A stretch of 64,000 nt of DNA from an uncultured Methanomethylovorans sp. Its GTDB lineage: Archaea; Halobacteriota; Methanosarcinia; Methanosarcinales; Methanosarcinaceae. Under the pieces are notes generated by a model. That model was not told the DNA's origin and searched no databases. It saw nothing but the letters and a program-made list of their open reading frames with translations. Both the position numbers and the translations under genes were made by a program. Of the stretch, positions 9,425 through 19,125 are shown piece after piece; the first letter of the stretch is position 1; each line of letters starts with the position of its first letter. The stretch lies in the NCBI RefSeq assembly GCF_963678545.1, contig NZ_OY782870.1, forward strand, positions 2,790,001-2,854,000. Reading direction: 5' to 3'.

Positions 9425-9565
9425 ATAACTCTAACTACATAATTTATCATCTCATTGAATTTAAAACCGCTACAATATCAGAATAAATATAAAATAAATA
9501 CTAGTGAATTTTAAATAACTTTTTATCACATTAACCCTTCCTTCAAATTTACTTGAGGTGAGAGA

Positions 9566-10264
9566 ATGAAGAGAATTGGTATAATTCTTATAATATTGAT
9601 AATAGCTTTTTCAAGTGGCTGTACAGACACTAACCAATCCAAAACAATGGAAGAAGGAAATAACATTAGCGTGAACAATGCTGGTGTTAATGTATCCGAT
9701 AATATTAATGCTTCTAAAACAGTGCAAGATAGTGATCTAAAAAGTGCACCAGATTTGAGTACATCACCTGATACTACTAATACTTCCAATATTGTGCAAA
9801 AAGGAGACAATGTTAGTGTAAACTATATAGGTAAATTCGATAATGGTACTGTTTTTGATACATCATTGATTGATGTTGCAAAGGAAGCAGATCTATACGA
9901 TGCAAACTCTACAAGAACATATGAACCCATGTCATTTGTTGTGGGAGCTGGGCAGATGATAAGTGGTTTTGATAATGGAGTACTTAATATGACCGTAGGT
10001 GAAGAGAAAACTTTGAAGTTATCACCTGATGAAGCTTATGGAGAGTATAACCAAGAGTATCTTGTTCCTGTACCTAGGTCTGACCTGGAAAATGCAAGCA
10101 TAGTGCCTGAAATCGGTAAAAAAGTAGTAGCAAATATGAGAATTGCCACTATAGTAGACATTACAGATTCCAACGTAACATTGGACTTTAACTCCCCACT
10201 TGCCGGCAAGAATCTGACATTTGATGTTACAGTCGTTTCTATCGAAAAGGCTAGTAAAGAATAA
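9566..10264 (+). CDS. FKBP-type peptidyl-prolyl isomerase, lipoprotein
   Basis: A 232-aa exported isomerase. The signal peptide ends in a lipobox-like SSGC at residue 18-19. A Ser/Thr/Asn-rich spacer (20-75) is followed by an FKBP domain (from about 76, VQKGDNVSVNYIGKFDNGTVFDTS). The usual motifs MSFVVGAGQMISGFDNGV and MTVGEEKTLKLSPDEAYGEYN are present, with an inserted flap as in SlyD-like archaeal FKBPs. It is expected to help folding of extracytoplasmic proteins at the membrane surface. GAGGTGAGAG at 9552-9561 is the ribosome site for ATG 9566. A TATA-like AAATATAAAATAAATA run (about 9484-9499) is upstream. Confidence 0.9.
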   Translation: MKRIGIILIILIIAFSSGCTDTNQSKTMEEGNNISVNNAGVNVSDNINASKTVQDSDLKSAPDLSTSPDTTNTSNIVQKGDNVSVNYIGKFDNGTVFDTSLIDVAKEADLYDANSTRTYEPMSFVVGAGQMISGFDNGVLNMTVGEEKTLKLSPDEAYGEYNQEYLVPVPRSDLENASIVPEIGKKVVANMRIATIVDITDSNVTLDFNSPLAGKNLTFDVTVVSIEKASKE

Positions 10265-10308
10265 CACACTTTACTAACCTTTCCTTTTCAGCATGTTGAC
10301 ACCCAAGG

Positions 10309-10319
10309 TTATAAATATA
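10309..10319 (+). promoter_or_regulatory. TATA box for the OB-fold protein gene
   Basis: TTATAAATATA sits about 50 bp before GTG 10365, which predicts transcription starting near 10340 with a leader of about 25 nt. Confidence 0.5.
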
Positions 10320-10364
10320 TTTTTACCAATCAGGATATACCTGCATTCAAATAGGTAGATCCAC

Positions 10365-10757
10365 GTGCATGAGGTGTCGACAATAGAGAAAGAAGAAAAA
10401 GTAATGATAGTACTGTTAATGATGGTGCTTTTATCTTTGTCTGTAGCTTACTTGACCTTTTATAACAATACAGCACAGATACCGGAATATAGTAGCTCAT
10501 CAAAACCAGGGGATACAGTATACCTAGAAGGTACTGTAATATCAGAACATTTCACCAAAACTGGCGATCATTTGCTAGTAGAAGTGCAACATAACTCTGA
10601 GACAACAAAGATCTTTGTTTCCAAGAATAATGGAGCTCAAGAGATTGGTTCCATACTCTCTGAAAATAGTAAATTAGGCGTTACTGGACAGGTTCAAGAA
10701 TACCAAGGTGAAATAGAGATAATAGTGCAGGATATCAACGATATAAAAGTACTTTAA
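10365..10757 (+). CDS. membrane-anchored OB-fold protein
   Basis: 130 aa. An N-terminal membrane helix (about 13-33, IVLLMMVLLSLSVAYLTFY) is followed by a small beta-rich domain (about 48-130) with the pattern GDTVYLEGTVISE...LLVEVQ...KIFVSK...LGVTGQVQEYQGEIEIIVQDINDI. This is an OB-fold of the type found in nucleic-acid-binding or YgiW-like proteins. The role is unknown. GTG 10365 is the first start after the TATA box; an internal ATG at 10404 would also keep the helix. It precedes the nucleotidyltransferase by 69 bp, but no functional link is evident. Confidence 0.7.
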   Translation: MHEVSTIEKEEKVMIVLLMMVLLSLSVAYLTFYNNTAQIPEYSSSSKPGDTVYLEGTVISEHFTKTGDHLLVEVQHNSETTKIFVSKNNGAQEIGSILSENSKLGVTGQVQEYQGEIEIIVQDINDIKVL

Positions 10758-10826
10758 AAGGCAAATATACTGCAGAAGTTAAAGATTCCGGCAAACATAT
10801 ATGTAAAAAGGAACATCCTAAAATGT

Positions 10827-11978
10827 ATGAAAGCGTGTATCATGTGCGGTGGAGAGGGAACCAGGCTTCGCCCTTTGACATTCGAACGGCCTAAACCGAG
10901 CATACCCATACTCAACAAGCCCTCAGTGGTCCATCTTATTGAGCGCTTAGCAGATGAAGGATTCACTGATATTGTTATTACACTTGGATATATGGCCGAG
11001 AAGATAGAAGAACAGTTAGGAGACGGGAGAATATATGGAGTTCATATCGATTATGTATATGAGGACAAAAAGCTTGGTACCGCTGGCGGCGTAAAGAATG
11101 CCGAGAAGTATCTGAAAGGCGAACCTTTCCTTGTTCTTGGCGGAGACCATGTGCTCAGCCTAAACCTTCGAGAATTGTATCGTTTCCATGAACGTACGGA
11201 TGCCAAGGTCACTATCGCGCTCCTGTCAATCGATGACCCCAGAGAATTTGGTATTGCAGACATGGACGTTAATAACAGAATTCACCGTTTCCTAGAAAAA
11301 CCCGGCCCAGGAGAGATATTCAGTAATCTTGCAAGTACAGGCATATATATGTGTGATTCCGATGTCCTGGACATGATACCCGAAAATGAGGAATATGATT
11401 TTGCACGTGACCTATTCCCCAAGCTCCTCAAAAATGGAAAGATCAATGGATTGCTTGCCAGAGGTAATTGGACAGACGTTGGTAGCCCGGCAGCTTACAG
11501 GCAAGCACAGCGCTGGATGCTTGCAGGACTGCCCGGAACCATAATAGAAGGGCGCTTTACTACTAAGGATGCCCGTATCAATGGGCCCATACATCTTGGC
11601 CACAATGTATCCGTAGGGTCTAATTCAGCAATTGTAGGACCTATTGTAATAGGTGAGAACACAACAATTGGAGATAATGTGCTCATAGGTCCATATACGA
11701 CCATTGGTTCCAATTGCAATATAGACGATGACACCAGAATATTGTCATCTTACATATTCAATGATGTGACCATTGGAAAGAACACAAATGTATCAGGTAG
11801 CATAATTGATAACCGTACAACAGTGGGAAACAACTGCAACCTGGAGAATGGAACGGTTATTGGACCTGATGTAACGATAGGAAGTGGAGCAACAGTACAT
11901 TCTAATGTAAGAATATGGCCAAAACAAATTATAAAGGAAGGGACAAAGGTAAAGGAAAATATTACCATTTGCCCTTAA
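10827..11978 (+). CDS. sugar-phosphate nucleotidyltransferase with left-handed beta-helix
   Basis: 383 aa. The N-terminal Rossmann-like transferase domain (1-230) has CGGEGTRLRPLTFERPKP (nucleotide binding), LGTAGGVKNA, the metal-binding LGGDHV, FLEKP and NWTDVGSPAAY. The C-terminal part (about 245-380) consists of hexapeptide repeats (IGENTTIGDNVLIGPYTTIG) forming a beta-helix. This architecture is typical of archaeal mannose-1-phosphate guanylyltransferase or glucose-1-phosphate thymidylyl/uridylyltransferase. The exact sugar and nucleotide cannot be read from sequence. It supplies activated sugars for glycans or glycolipids. The next gene, a flippase-like membrane protein, starts 34 nt downstream on the same strand, so they may work together on envelope glycans. 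Confidence 0.85.
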   Translation: MKACIMCGGEGTRLRPLTFERPKPSIPILNKPSVVHLIERLADEGFTDIVITLGYMAEKIEEQLGDGRIYGVHIDYVYEDKKLGTAGGVKNAEKYLKGEPFLVLGGDHVLSLNLRELYRFHERTDAKVTIALLSIDDPREFGIADMDVNNRIHRFLEKPGPGEIFSNLASTGIYMCDSDVLDMIPENEEYDFARDLFPKLLKNGKINGLLARGNWTDVGSPAAYRQAQRWMLAGLPGTIIEGRFTTKDARINGPIHLGHNVSVGSNSAIVGPIVIGENTTIGDNVLIGPYTTIGSNCNIDDDTRILSSYIFNDVTIGKNTNVSGSIIDNRTTVGNNCNLENGTVIGPDVTIGSGATVHSNVRIWPKQIIKEGTKVKENITICP

Positions 11979-12011
11979 CATTTTTTGATTTTGCCCTTGA
12001 GCTGTGCAAAT

Positions 12012-13052
12012 ATGAACAAATTAAAAAAATGGATATTAATATCGCTACTCATCAGCCTTGTATCGGGTGTTTTAGTAATAGCATTAACTTTTGATGCTAG
12101 TACCCTTGAAGCTATTATTAAGATCAAACGTGAATATATAATTCTAGCTGTAGTTTTGCATATTTTCTCTTTATTCATACAGGGAATCCGTATAAAATCA
12201 ATGTGCCAGGCTTTGGGATATGACATTAACATAAAAGATGCCACCGAAATCGTAACCTCAAGCATGTTTATAGCAGCCATTACTCCTGCAGCAGTAGCCG
12301 GGGAACCTTTACGCATACATTTACTAAATCGAAGATCTATTCCTCTTGGAAAAGCGACTGCGATTATCCTAGGAGAAAGATTGATGGATGCATTCCTGAT
12401 ACTATCGCTTGCTCCATTTTCTCTCTATGTAATGAGAGGAGTTCTGGCTAGCAGTGGAGTGAATGCAAGCATCGATGTGGCCCTTATGATAGGCGAGATC
12501 GTCCTGTTATGTCTGTTCTCAATACTAATTTACGGACTCTGGAAACCAAAACAGACTCGTAAGGTAATGTATTTTCTTGTTCACCGTTTTGCCCCACTAA
12601 TTGGAAAAAAGAAAGAAATGATATTGCCCAAGATCCTTGAACGTGTTGACACGGAACTTGAACACTTGCATGATAGTGTTGCAATATTTATGAAAGAAGG
12701 GAGATACGGCCTTTTATTAGGTATGGCATGTACTTTTTGCGTATGGGTATTGGACTTTTCGGTATTGCCAGTAATTCTCCTTGGATTGAACCAGCATTTT
12801 CCGCCCGCTGTAGTTTATGCATCTCAAGTTGTCCTCATGGTCATAATGGTAGTTTCCATCACCCCGGGTGCTGGAGGAGTTGCTGAACTTGGTGCTTCGA
12901 CACTGTTCTCATTCTTTGTAGGCTCTTCGTTACTTGGAATAGTTGTTGTGGCATGGAGGGCAATTACATTCTACATGAACCTTGCAGTAGGCGGATTCGT
13001 AAGCCTGAAAATGATCAAAGATACCGATTACATCAAACGCATGTTCAAATGA
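12012..13052 (+). CDS. flippase-like integral membrane protein (UPF0104/LPG synthase TM-type)
   Basis: 346 aa with about eight membrane helices. It has the family signatures of the archaeal lysylphosphatidylglycerol-synthase-like membrane region: FIQGIRIKSMCQALG, SSMFIAAITPAAVAGEPLRIHLL (the conserved G-E-P/R segment), AIILGERLMDAF and SITPGAGGVAELGAS. Such proteins are often encoded with glycosyltransferases and thought to move lipid-linked molecules. ATG 12012 is chosen because the protein from there (MNKLKKWILISLL) begins with a normal first helix; TTG 11985 is in frame upstream. Probably co-transcribed with the nucleotidyltransferase. Confidence 0.85.
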   Translation: MNKLKKWILISLLISLVSGVLVIALTFDASTLEAIIKIKREYIILAVVLHIFSLFIQGIRIKSMCQALGYDINIKDATEIVTSSMFIAAITPAAVAGEPLRIHLLNRRSIPLGKATAIILGERLMDAFLILSLAPFSLYVMRGVLASSGVNASIDVALMIGEIVLLCLFSILIYGLWKPKQTRKVMYFLVHRFAPLIGKKKEMILPKILERVDTELEHLHDSVAIFMKEGRYGLLLGMACTFCVWVLDFSVLPVILLGLNQHFPPAVVYASQVVLMVIMVVSITPGAGGVAELGASTLFSFFVGSSLLGIVVVAWRAITFYMNLAVGGFVSLKMIKDTDYIKRMFK

Positions 13053-13056
13053 AATA

Positions 13057-13090
13057 ATTCTGAAACCTATAGCTTTGTATATTTCAGAAT
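13057..13090. terminator. hairpin between convergent genes
   Basis: ATTCTGAAA (13057-13065) and TTTCAGAAT (13082-13090) are perfect 9-bp arms between the flippase-like gene and the convergent radical SAM gene, overlapping the 3' end of the latter. No strong T-run. May end transcription from either side. Confidence 0.4.
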
Positions 13091-14746
13091 ATCGGCATTC
13101 ACACCCGTTTTGACGATCAGTTCCTGCGTATCCTTGTAAGGTCTTTCTCTGAAGATCTTTGCTGCCAATACCTTACCCATGCCAGGCACTTTTTGCAAAA
13201 ATTCCAGTTCTGCATTGTTGATATTAAGAGGATATGGTATTGCAGTTATAGAACGGAAACCATGATTAATTGCCGTTACATCTAGATAACCCCCAATTTC
13301 CAGCTTTGACGGAAGACCAATAAGTAAAGGATAGGAACCCATCTGACGTCCGAAAGTAGTATTCCCGTCATTTACTTCAAGCAATACATTTCGAAGAATT
13401 GTTCCTGCAGGCACCACTTTGCGCAGCATAGGAAGATCGACCTCCGTTCTTACTTTCTCTTTATAGCGCAGGAATTCGTTCTTATGCTTGGTAACTGCCG
13501 CGTCATTCCCAAACATTGGAGTTCCCTGGAAGGCCATAACCTGCCTGATATTGATGCGGCGAAGCAACAATCCAGAATCAAGTACCTTTTTAAGGAAATC
13601 ATAATTGAGTCTGAAAGTCTCTTTTGTTTCCCCCATCAGTCCATGAACGAAATTAAGACCCGGAAGAAGTTCAGGCATACCACTTGCTCCTCTTTTTGCC
13701 CCTACTTCGTTAACAAGTTCTATAGCACTGAACATCTCATCTGGTAATACCTTTAGACCATTCCTTCGTATCACTTCAGGATCAGCACTTTCCATACCCA
13801 TGGCAGCCACATCTCCTGAAGTGTGGTATTTAACTATAGTGTTTAAAATATCCCTGCTCTCATTAGGAAAAACAGCTATTGTTCCAGGATTGGCATTGTC
13901 CATATGCAATACCTGCAGATCAGGTGCCACAGAACGTATTCCTCGATAAAGCGATTCAATTGCTGCGGGGTTAGGAACAGGCAAATCACTCCCCTTGTCC
14001 TTTGCCTGATAAGATAACAAATCAGGCTGTCTTCCAATGCGGAAATATCGGGCACCTTCTTCATGTAGAGCCTGAACCTCCGAGATCACATCATCCACTG
14101 GCCGATGATCTGGCCTCCCATAGAAAGGTTCCGTGCAGAAAGAACAATGCTTCTTACGCCCGCATCCCCTGTAAGTCTCAAGCTCGCACATCACATTCGG
14201 ATAATCGGGGTGTTGCCTGATTATGAAAGCTCCTTTCTTTCCCCACCTTCCGATCTCCTGCACGGACCTGAAACGTTCCACCATATTTTCAGTATCTGCC
14301 AATTTCCTATCGCTGAGCAGATCATACACGAATGCTTCCACATCAACCCCGCAACAATGGGCATTTCCCAACCCGGACAAGCCGGATGCTGTTTTTCCAC
14401 CCTCCGAACTAAAACCCAATCTAATAGGTCCACCTATTACGACCTGACCTGTTGCAGTACGGATAATGCTATGCAATTCCTGTAAGTTAAGAGGTGTGGA
14501 ACGAAGGTATTTCCCTGGCACAGTCATGCCGGCAATTACCACAACAAGATCTGCTTCCCTGATGATCATTTCGTGGTCTTTAGGGTTGAGCCTTATGCTA
14601 TCAATAGCCGAATAAAATATATCCTGCGTATGAATTCCCTGCTCCCTCATTGCTCCGGCAAGGTACCTGATATAGGGAGAAATATAAGGAGGAACGCCAA
14701 AACAGGCTGGTTCATCCACATAACCATCAATAATAAGTGCTTTCAT
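13067..14746 (-). CDS. radical SAM protein with C-terminal helix-hairpin-helix
   Basis: 559 aa. The N-terminal domain begins MKALIIDGYVDEPACFGVPP (B12-binding-like or Rossmann-type). The radical SAM core has its cluster Cys in RGCGRKKHCSFCTEPFYG, a CX5CX2C spacing rather than the usual CX3CX2C. A C-terminal helix-hairpin-helix, VPGMGKVLAAKIFRERPYKD, ends the protein. The archaeal homologues are uncharacterised as far as I know; the HhH suggests nucleic-acid contact, perhaps RNA or DNA modification. ATG 14746 is chosen because GAGG lies 4 nt before it and the protein starts at the conserved MKALIIDGY; the frame is open upstream to 14803. Divergently transcribed from the dihydroxy-acid dehydratase gene. 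Confidence 0.85.
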   Translation of the reverse strand: MKALIIDGYVDEPACFGVPPYISPYIRYLAGAMREQGIHTQDIFYSAIDSIRLNPKDHEMIIREADLVVVIAGMTVPGKYLRSTPLNLQELHSIIRTATGQVVIGGPIRLGFSSEGGKTASGLSGLGNAHCCGVDVEAFVYDLLSDRKLADTENMVERFRSVQEIGRWGKKGAFIIRQHPDYPNVMCELETYRGCGRKKHCSFCTEPFYGRPDHRPVDDVISEVQALHEEGARYFRIGRQPDLLSYQAKDKGSDLPVPNPAAIESLYRGIRSVAPDLQVLHMDNANPGTIAVFPNESRDILNTIVKYHTSGDVAAMGMESADPEVIRRNGLKVLPDEMFSAIELVNEVGAKRGASGMPELLPGLNFVHGLMGETKETFRLNYDFLKKVLDSGLLLRRINIRQVMAFQGTPMFGNDAAVTKHKNEFLRYKEKVRTEVDLPMLRKVVPAGTILRNVLLEVNDGNTTFGRQMGSYPLLIGLPSKLEIGGYLDVTAINHGFRSITAIPYPLNINNAELEFLQKVPGMGKVLAAKIFRERPYKDTQELIVKTGVNADILKYTKL

Positions 14747-14878
14747 TATTCCTCGGGAGATATTTAACTGGAGATTTGTGGCTATATATGATTTATTATG
14801 CATAAACCTGGTTGCCTATTTATATATCTTGCACATTAAACCTACTCACTTTGTAACCCAATACCATGAGGTTATCAT

Positions 14879-16540
14879 ATGAGAAGCGATAAGACCAAAA
14901 AAGGAATAGAACGTGCACCAAACCGTTCTCTGCTCAGGGCAACAGGCCTGACAGATGCCGAAATGGAAAGACCATTCATTGCAGTGGTCAACTCATGGAC
15001 CGAACTGATACCAGGACACATTCACCTGGACAAGTTATCAGAAGCAGTAAAGGCAGGCATCAGAAGTGCAGGAGGAGTTCCTTTTGAGTTTCACACCATC
15101 GGCATCTGCGATGGAATAGCAATGGGTCATGAAGGAATGAGATATTCACTTCCAAGCCGTGAAGCTATCGAGGATTCCATAGAACTTGTGCTCCAGGGGC
15201 ACCAACTGGATGCAATGGTCATGATAACAGCATGTGACAAGATCACACCCGGACACCTCATGGCTGCTGGCAGGCTTGACATTCCCACAATAGTTGTGAC
15301 CGGCGGACCCATGATGCCAGGATTTGTAGACGACGAGTATAGAGACCTTATATCGGTTTTTGAAGGAGTTGGAGCATGCCGCTCTGAGAAAATGGCTGAA
15401 GATAAACTCCAGCAACTTGAGGAATGTGCATGTTCGGGAGCAGGATCATGCGCAGGAATGTATACAGCTAACACAATGGCATGTATGACCGAAGCCCTTG
15501 GCCTGAGCGTTCCCGGTTGTGCCACGGCACATGCTGTAGATGCGAAGAAGATACGTCTGGCCAAATCATCAGGTGAGCGCATAGTAGCTATGGTTAAGGA
15601 GGAGCTTACTGCTCGTAAGATCGTCACTATAGAAGCCTTTGAGAACGCTATTATGGTGGATATGGCAATAGGAGGAAGCACAAATACCACACTGCACTTG
15701 CCTGCCATTGCACATGCTTTTGGAATGCAGCTGACACTAGATTCTTTTGATAAGCTTAGTCGCACTACCCCACACATTACATCTCTGAAGCCCGGAGGTA
15801 TAAACTATATGCTGGACTTTGACAGGGCAGGAGGAATACAAGCCATCATGCAGAAGCTTAGACCTAAACTGCATCTTGACCAGATGACAGTTACAGGAAA
15901 AACTGTTGGTAAGAACCTGGATGGCTTTGTGGTACTTAATCCAAAGATGAATGCACAGGTCATTAAAGCGCTTGACTCACCCTTCCATAAAGAGGGTGGA
16001 ATTGCAGTACTTAAGGGAAGTCTTGCACCAGATGGTTCAGTGGTCAAACAGGCCGCAGTCAGCCCAAAGATGCTAAAACACAGCGGTCCTGCAAAGGTCT
16101 TTGATAGCGAAGAGACGGCAATGTCGGCCATTATGGCTGGGAAAATAAAAGCTGGTGATGTAGTGGTAATTCGCTATGAGGGACCAAAGGGTGGTCCGGG
16201 AATGAGAGAAATGCTGTCCCCTACATCTGCAATCGCTGGAATGGGACTCATAGAATCAGTAGCCCTTGTAACTGATGGCAGATTCTCCGGTGGTACCCGC
16301 GGCCCATGTATTGGCCACGTGTCCCCTGAGGCACAGGAAGGCGGACCCATAGCACTGGTGAAGGAAGGAGATATCATTGAGATAGACATCTCTGCAAGAA
16401 AACTTGACCTGAAAGTATCCCAGGAAGAACTAGCAAAAAGAAAAGCTATGTTCAAACCTCCTGAGAAGAAAGTCACTGGCTACCTCGCAAGATACAGGAA
16501 ACTTGTTAGCTCGGCCAGCAAAGGTGCAATTTTTGAATGA
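14879..16540 (+). CDS. ilvD: dihydroxy-acid dehydratase
   Basis: A 553-aa iron-sulfur dehydratase that makes the 2-oxo acid precursors of valine, leucine and isoleucine. Family marks: [24 protein letters not shown] (about 62-85), [12 protein letters not shown] (cluster Cys, about 120), [22 protein letters not shown] (second Cys region, about 188), [15 protein letters not shown], and near the C-terminus [21 protein letters not shown]. Full family length. ATG 14879 follows AGGTTATCAT. A TATA-like TTATATATC run (14820-14828) is in the shared intergenic region with the divergent radical SAM gene. Confidence 0.97.
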   Translation: MRSDKTKKGIERAPNRSLLRATGLTDAEMERPFIAVVNSWTELIPGHIHLDKLSEAVKAGIRSAGGVPFEFHTIGICDGIAMGHEGMRYSLPSREAIEDSIELVLQGHQLDAMVMITACDKITPGHLMAAGRLDIPTIVVTGGPMMPGFVDDEYRDLISVFEGVGACRSEKMAEDKLQQLEECACSGAGSCAGMYTANTMACMTEALGLSVPGCATAHAVDAKKIRLAKSSGERIVAMVKEELTARKIVTIEAFENAIMVDMAIGGSTNTTLHLPAIAHAFGMQLTLDSFDKLSRTTPHITSLKPGGINYMLDFDRAGGIQAIMQKLRPKLHLDQMTVTGKTVGKNLDGFVVLNPKMNAQVIKALDSPFHKEGGIAVLKGSLAPDGSVVKQAAVSPKMLKHSGPAKVFDSEETAMSAIMAGKIKAGDVVVIRYEGPKGGPGMREMLSPTSAIAGMGLIESVALVTDGRFSGGTRGPCIGHVSPEAQEGGPIALVKEGDIIEIDISARKLDLKVSQEELAKRKAMFKPPEKKVTGYLARYRKLVSSASKGAIFE

Positions 16541-16541
16541 T

Positions 16542-16577
16542 GTGCGGGATTTTACCTGCACTACAATCTATTTTTTT
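16542..16577 (+). terminator. hairpin plus T7 after ilvD
   Basis: GTGCGGG (16542-16548) pairs with CCTGCAC (16555-16561), with one G-U pair, followed by seven T at 16571-16577. Likely terminator, directly before the IS insertion point. Confidence 0.6.
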
Positions 16578-16584
16578 ATTCCTT

Positions 16585-17464
16585 GAGCCTATTTCAAAAC
16601 TTCACTCACACCTTTTTCCAACACAACAGGAAACATGCAATATCTAACAATCCTTTGAAAACCACATTAAGACGTTCATATCTACTTGCTAATTTTCTAA
16701 ATCCCATCTTCAACCATGCAAAGAATCGTTCTATAGTTCCTCTGTAATAATATGTTTCTTCATCAAATCGAGTAGGTCTTCCTCTTTTCTTTCTTTTACT
16801 GTTCCTTGTATTGATCGGTATGTTGCTTTTGATAGCTCTGGACCTTAAGTACTGCCTGATTTCTGTATCGTCGTACGCAGCGTCTGCCAGAACTTCAAGA
16901 GGTCTTGTCCTTGGTCTTCCATCGGTCTTAACCTTAATATCCTCCATAACTTCAATGAAGTGCTGTCTATCGTGCTCTTTTCCAGAAGATATTTGGATTG
17001 TAAGTGGAAAACCTTCACAACTTACACATGCATGGATCTTTATGCCTTTTCTTTTCTTGTGACCGTTGTACGAGGAGTCATCTCCCCTTTTTTAGTTTCG
17101 ATGAAACTGCTATCGATACACACTGTATCCAATGAGAACTTACCTTTCTGGTAAGCGGAATCCCGAAGGGATTCCATTATCTCGTTCCATATACCTTCCT
17201 CTGACCACCTTTTCAGCCTTCTCCAGGCAGTTGCCTGGGAACCATAAATAGCTGGCATATCTCCCCATCTGCAACCTGTTATCAGAACAAAGAGAATACC
17301 ATTGATGACCTTACGGTCATCAGCTCTCTTTCTTCCGGTAATTGGTTGTGGTGGCAAGTGTGGCTTTATAAACTTCCATTGATCATCAGAGAGTTCTCTG
17401 AATTCCATTCATATCCCCACAATAACATTCAGAGAAATAGTATTTATAGTTTTGATACAGGCTC
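16585..17464 (-). mobile_element. IS5-type insertion sequence, copy 1 (880 bp)
   Basis: Ends GAGCCTATTTCAAAAC (16585-16600) and, in reverse complement, GAGCCTGTATCAAAAC (17449-17464) match at 14 of 16. CTT flanks both sides (16582-16584 and 17465-17467) as a 3-bp target duplication. Copy 2 at 25537-26416 has the same length and ends. The copies differ at only a few positions, indicating recent transposition. Confidence 0.93.
16606..17408 (-). CDS. IS5-type transposase, two frames joined by a -1 shift (copy 1)
   Basis: Frame A (17408-17040, 122 aa) holds the N-terminal DUF4096-like part (ELSDDQWKFIKPHLPP, CRWGDMPA) and the first catalytic Asp in LDTVCIDSSFIET. Frame B, open from just before the frame A stop to 16606, continues GIKIHACVSCEGFP, then VLADAAYDDTEI (second Asp) and GTIERFFAWLKMGFRKLASRYER (Glu). 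Frame B is -1 relative to frame A. The overlap holds an A-rich run (AGAAAAGAAAAGG). Copy 2 has the same arrangement, so this is probably programmed ribosomal frameshifting rather than damage. Confidence 0.85.
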
Positions 17465-17555
17465 CTTGTAATATTGGACACTCGAATTCTCATTTGAATA
17501 TAGAAAATCACTACTGAGCCAGGTGTTCCATATGATCGGCTTGATTTTTGATTAT

Positions 17556-18443
17556 TTATTTTAAAGCTTCAAGAAGCCTCATCGATATAAAAACCAGCAG
17601 CCCAAGTGTTGCACCCAAATAAATCCAGCGGATATATTTTCTTCCTAAATCCATATTTCCTGAGTCCTTATTATCACTAGATTCCAATAATCTCAAAGAC
17701 GAATAAGCAATAGAGGTATCCATTATTGCGACTGGAACCAAATAAATAGCAGGTAACCACCTTAGTATAAAAGGAACAGATGTCAGCAGAATAACAAAAA
17801 AGAAAATATAACTGCTCTTCTGGATAGCAACTTGTTTTCCATATTTTATTGCCAGGGAATTTGAATTGATAAGAAGATCCCCTTGCATATCCATTGCATC
17901 AGCGGCAATTTCTTCCCCCAGATCTATTAATGCGGCAATTAAACCAAAAAGCCAGACAACATTATTAAAGGGCAATCCAACAGATACACCACCATAAATA
18001 AAGGTCATCCCAACAGAAAAACTCACCATTAAATTTCCTGGCAACCCGCTCTTTTTATATGTCCTGTTATAGAGAAATCCAACAATCAATAAAATAACAG
18101 AGAATAATAACGCTATAAAACTAATCAAATAACTCAGGATGATGCCACATAGCATGAGAATTAGAGATAGCAACAAAGCTTCTGATGGAGTAACAGCATT
18201 TGAAGGGATTGGCCGATGAGGTGCATTGAGTTTATCTGTTTCAACATCAAAATAGTCATTTAATACTAATATTGAAGCTGAAATAAGAAATACTGAAAAA
18301 AAACCAAATGCGATTTCTGAAATTGATGCAAACTTTCCAAATGCTAAAATTTGCCCCATTACTACGCATACTCCGGCAGAGAATGGAAGTTCAAATCTTA
18401 GCAACCTTAGGAGCCCTTTTAATTTTATGTAATTATTACGCAT
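17556..18443 (-). CDS. UbiA-family prenyltransferase
   Basis: 295 aa, about eight membrane helices. Both Asp-rich motifs are seen: NDYFDVETD (about residue 62), with PHRPIPSNAVTPSEA after it, and the second motif as DLGEEIAADAMDMQGD (about 172). In archaea such enzymes include digeranylgeranylglyceryl-phosphate synthase for ether lipids and others that prenylate quinones or hemes. The second motif, which starts with DLGEE rather than the more common D-x-x-N form, is typical of DGGGP-synthase-like members. Substrate not fixed by sequence. Flanked upstream by the Hpt gene on the other strand, and downstream by IS copy 1. Confidence 0.85.
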   Translation of the reverse strand: MRNNYIKLKGLLRLLRFELPFSAGVCVVMGQILAFGKFASISEIAFGFFSVFLISASILVLNDYFDVETDKLNAPHRPIPSNAVTPSEALLLSLILMLCGIILSYLISFIALLFSVILLIVGFLYNRTYKKSGLPGNLMVSFSVGMTFIYGGVSVGLPFNNVVWLFGLIAALIDLGEEIAADAMDMQGDLLINSNSLAIKYGKQVAIQKSSYIFFFVILLTSVPFILRWLPAIYLVPVAIMDTSIAYSSLRLLESSDNKDSGNMDLGRKYIRWIYLGATLGLLVFISMRLLEALK

Positions 18444-18740
18444 ATATTCTGTTTATTCATGGATTTTTGTTTGTATAATTTATTTAAAATGCATGATACA
18501 GATGTAGTGTCCTGTTATAAGTTGCTATCTATGGGACCCCTTGAAGGCTTAGATGAATCACGAATTACATTATGAAATGAAAAGTAACATAATTATTAAG
18601 TCAAGAAGCACATAAAGGCATACACCACATATATATATATATAAATATGCAACTATATAAACGCATAACTAAGGAAAGACCTAATGTGAAATATCATTTT
18701 GCTTTCAAGTCATCAAAACAGTCGATAAGGAAGATAATAG
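18444..18740 (+). promoter_or_regulatory. intergenic region with TATA-rich run before the Hpt gene
   Basis: ATATATATATATATAAATATG (about 18630-18650) is a strong TATA-like run. The rest is AT-rich with no ORF. Divergent promoters for the UbiA gene and the Hpt gene must lie here. Confidence 0.4.
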
Positions 18741-19124
18741 ATGGAAAAAACACAAATTGATGAATCATTTTTGATTTTAGGGACACATGCCGAACCATTG
18801 ATATTTGACAAAAAAGGCCTTTTTGAACGAACCATGAATGATGAGAAGCTTGCTAAGGATTTGATAGCAATTTTTCTTAGAGAAATGTCAGAATGCCTTA
18901 AAGAATTGAGCACGTATGTGGAAATAAGGGATTTTAACAATATCAATTTTTATGCACATAAAATCAAAGGAGCTTCAGCCAATATTGGTGGCATGGCTCT
19001 GAGTAGCTCTGCTGAAAAAATAGAGAAAGCCGCCATTGAATGTGAATATAATAGAATTGTTACTCTTAGGTCAGATATTGAAAAGCAATTTGAGATCTTA
19101 ACTAATCACATTAAAGAGGTATGA
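18741..19124 (+). CDS. Hpt (histidine phosphotransfer) domain protein
   Basis: A 127-aa stand-alone Hpt four-helix bundle. The phospho-accepting His is in FYAHKIKGASANIGGMALS (about residue 72-90), the classic HxxKGxxxNxG pattern. It would pass phosphate between a histidine kinase or receiver and another receiver. The next gene, 1 nt downstream, encodes a receiver protein, so the pair very likely forms a phosphorelay unit. No sensor kinase is in the neighbourhood. Confidence 0.88.
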   Translation: MEKTQIDESFLILGTHAEPLIFDKKGLFERTMNDEKLAKDLIAIFLREMSECLKELSTYVEIRDFNNINFYAHKIKGASANIGGMALSSSAEKIEKAAIECEYNRIVTLRSDIEKQFEILTNHIKEV

Positions 19125-19125
19125 A

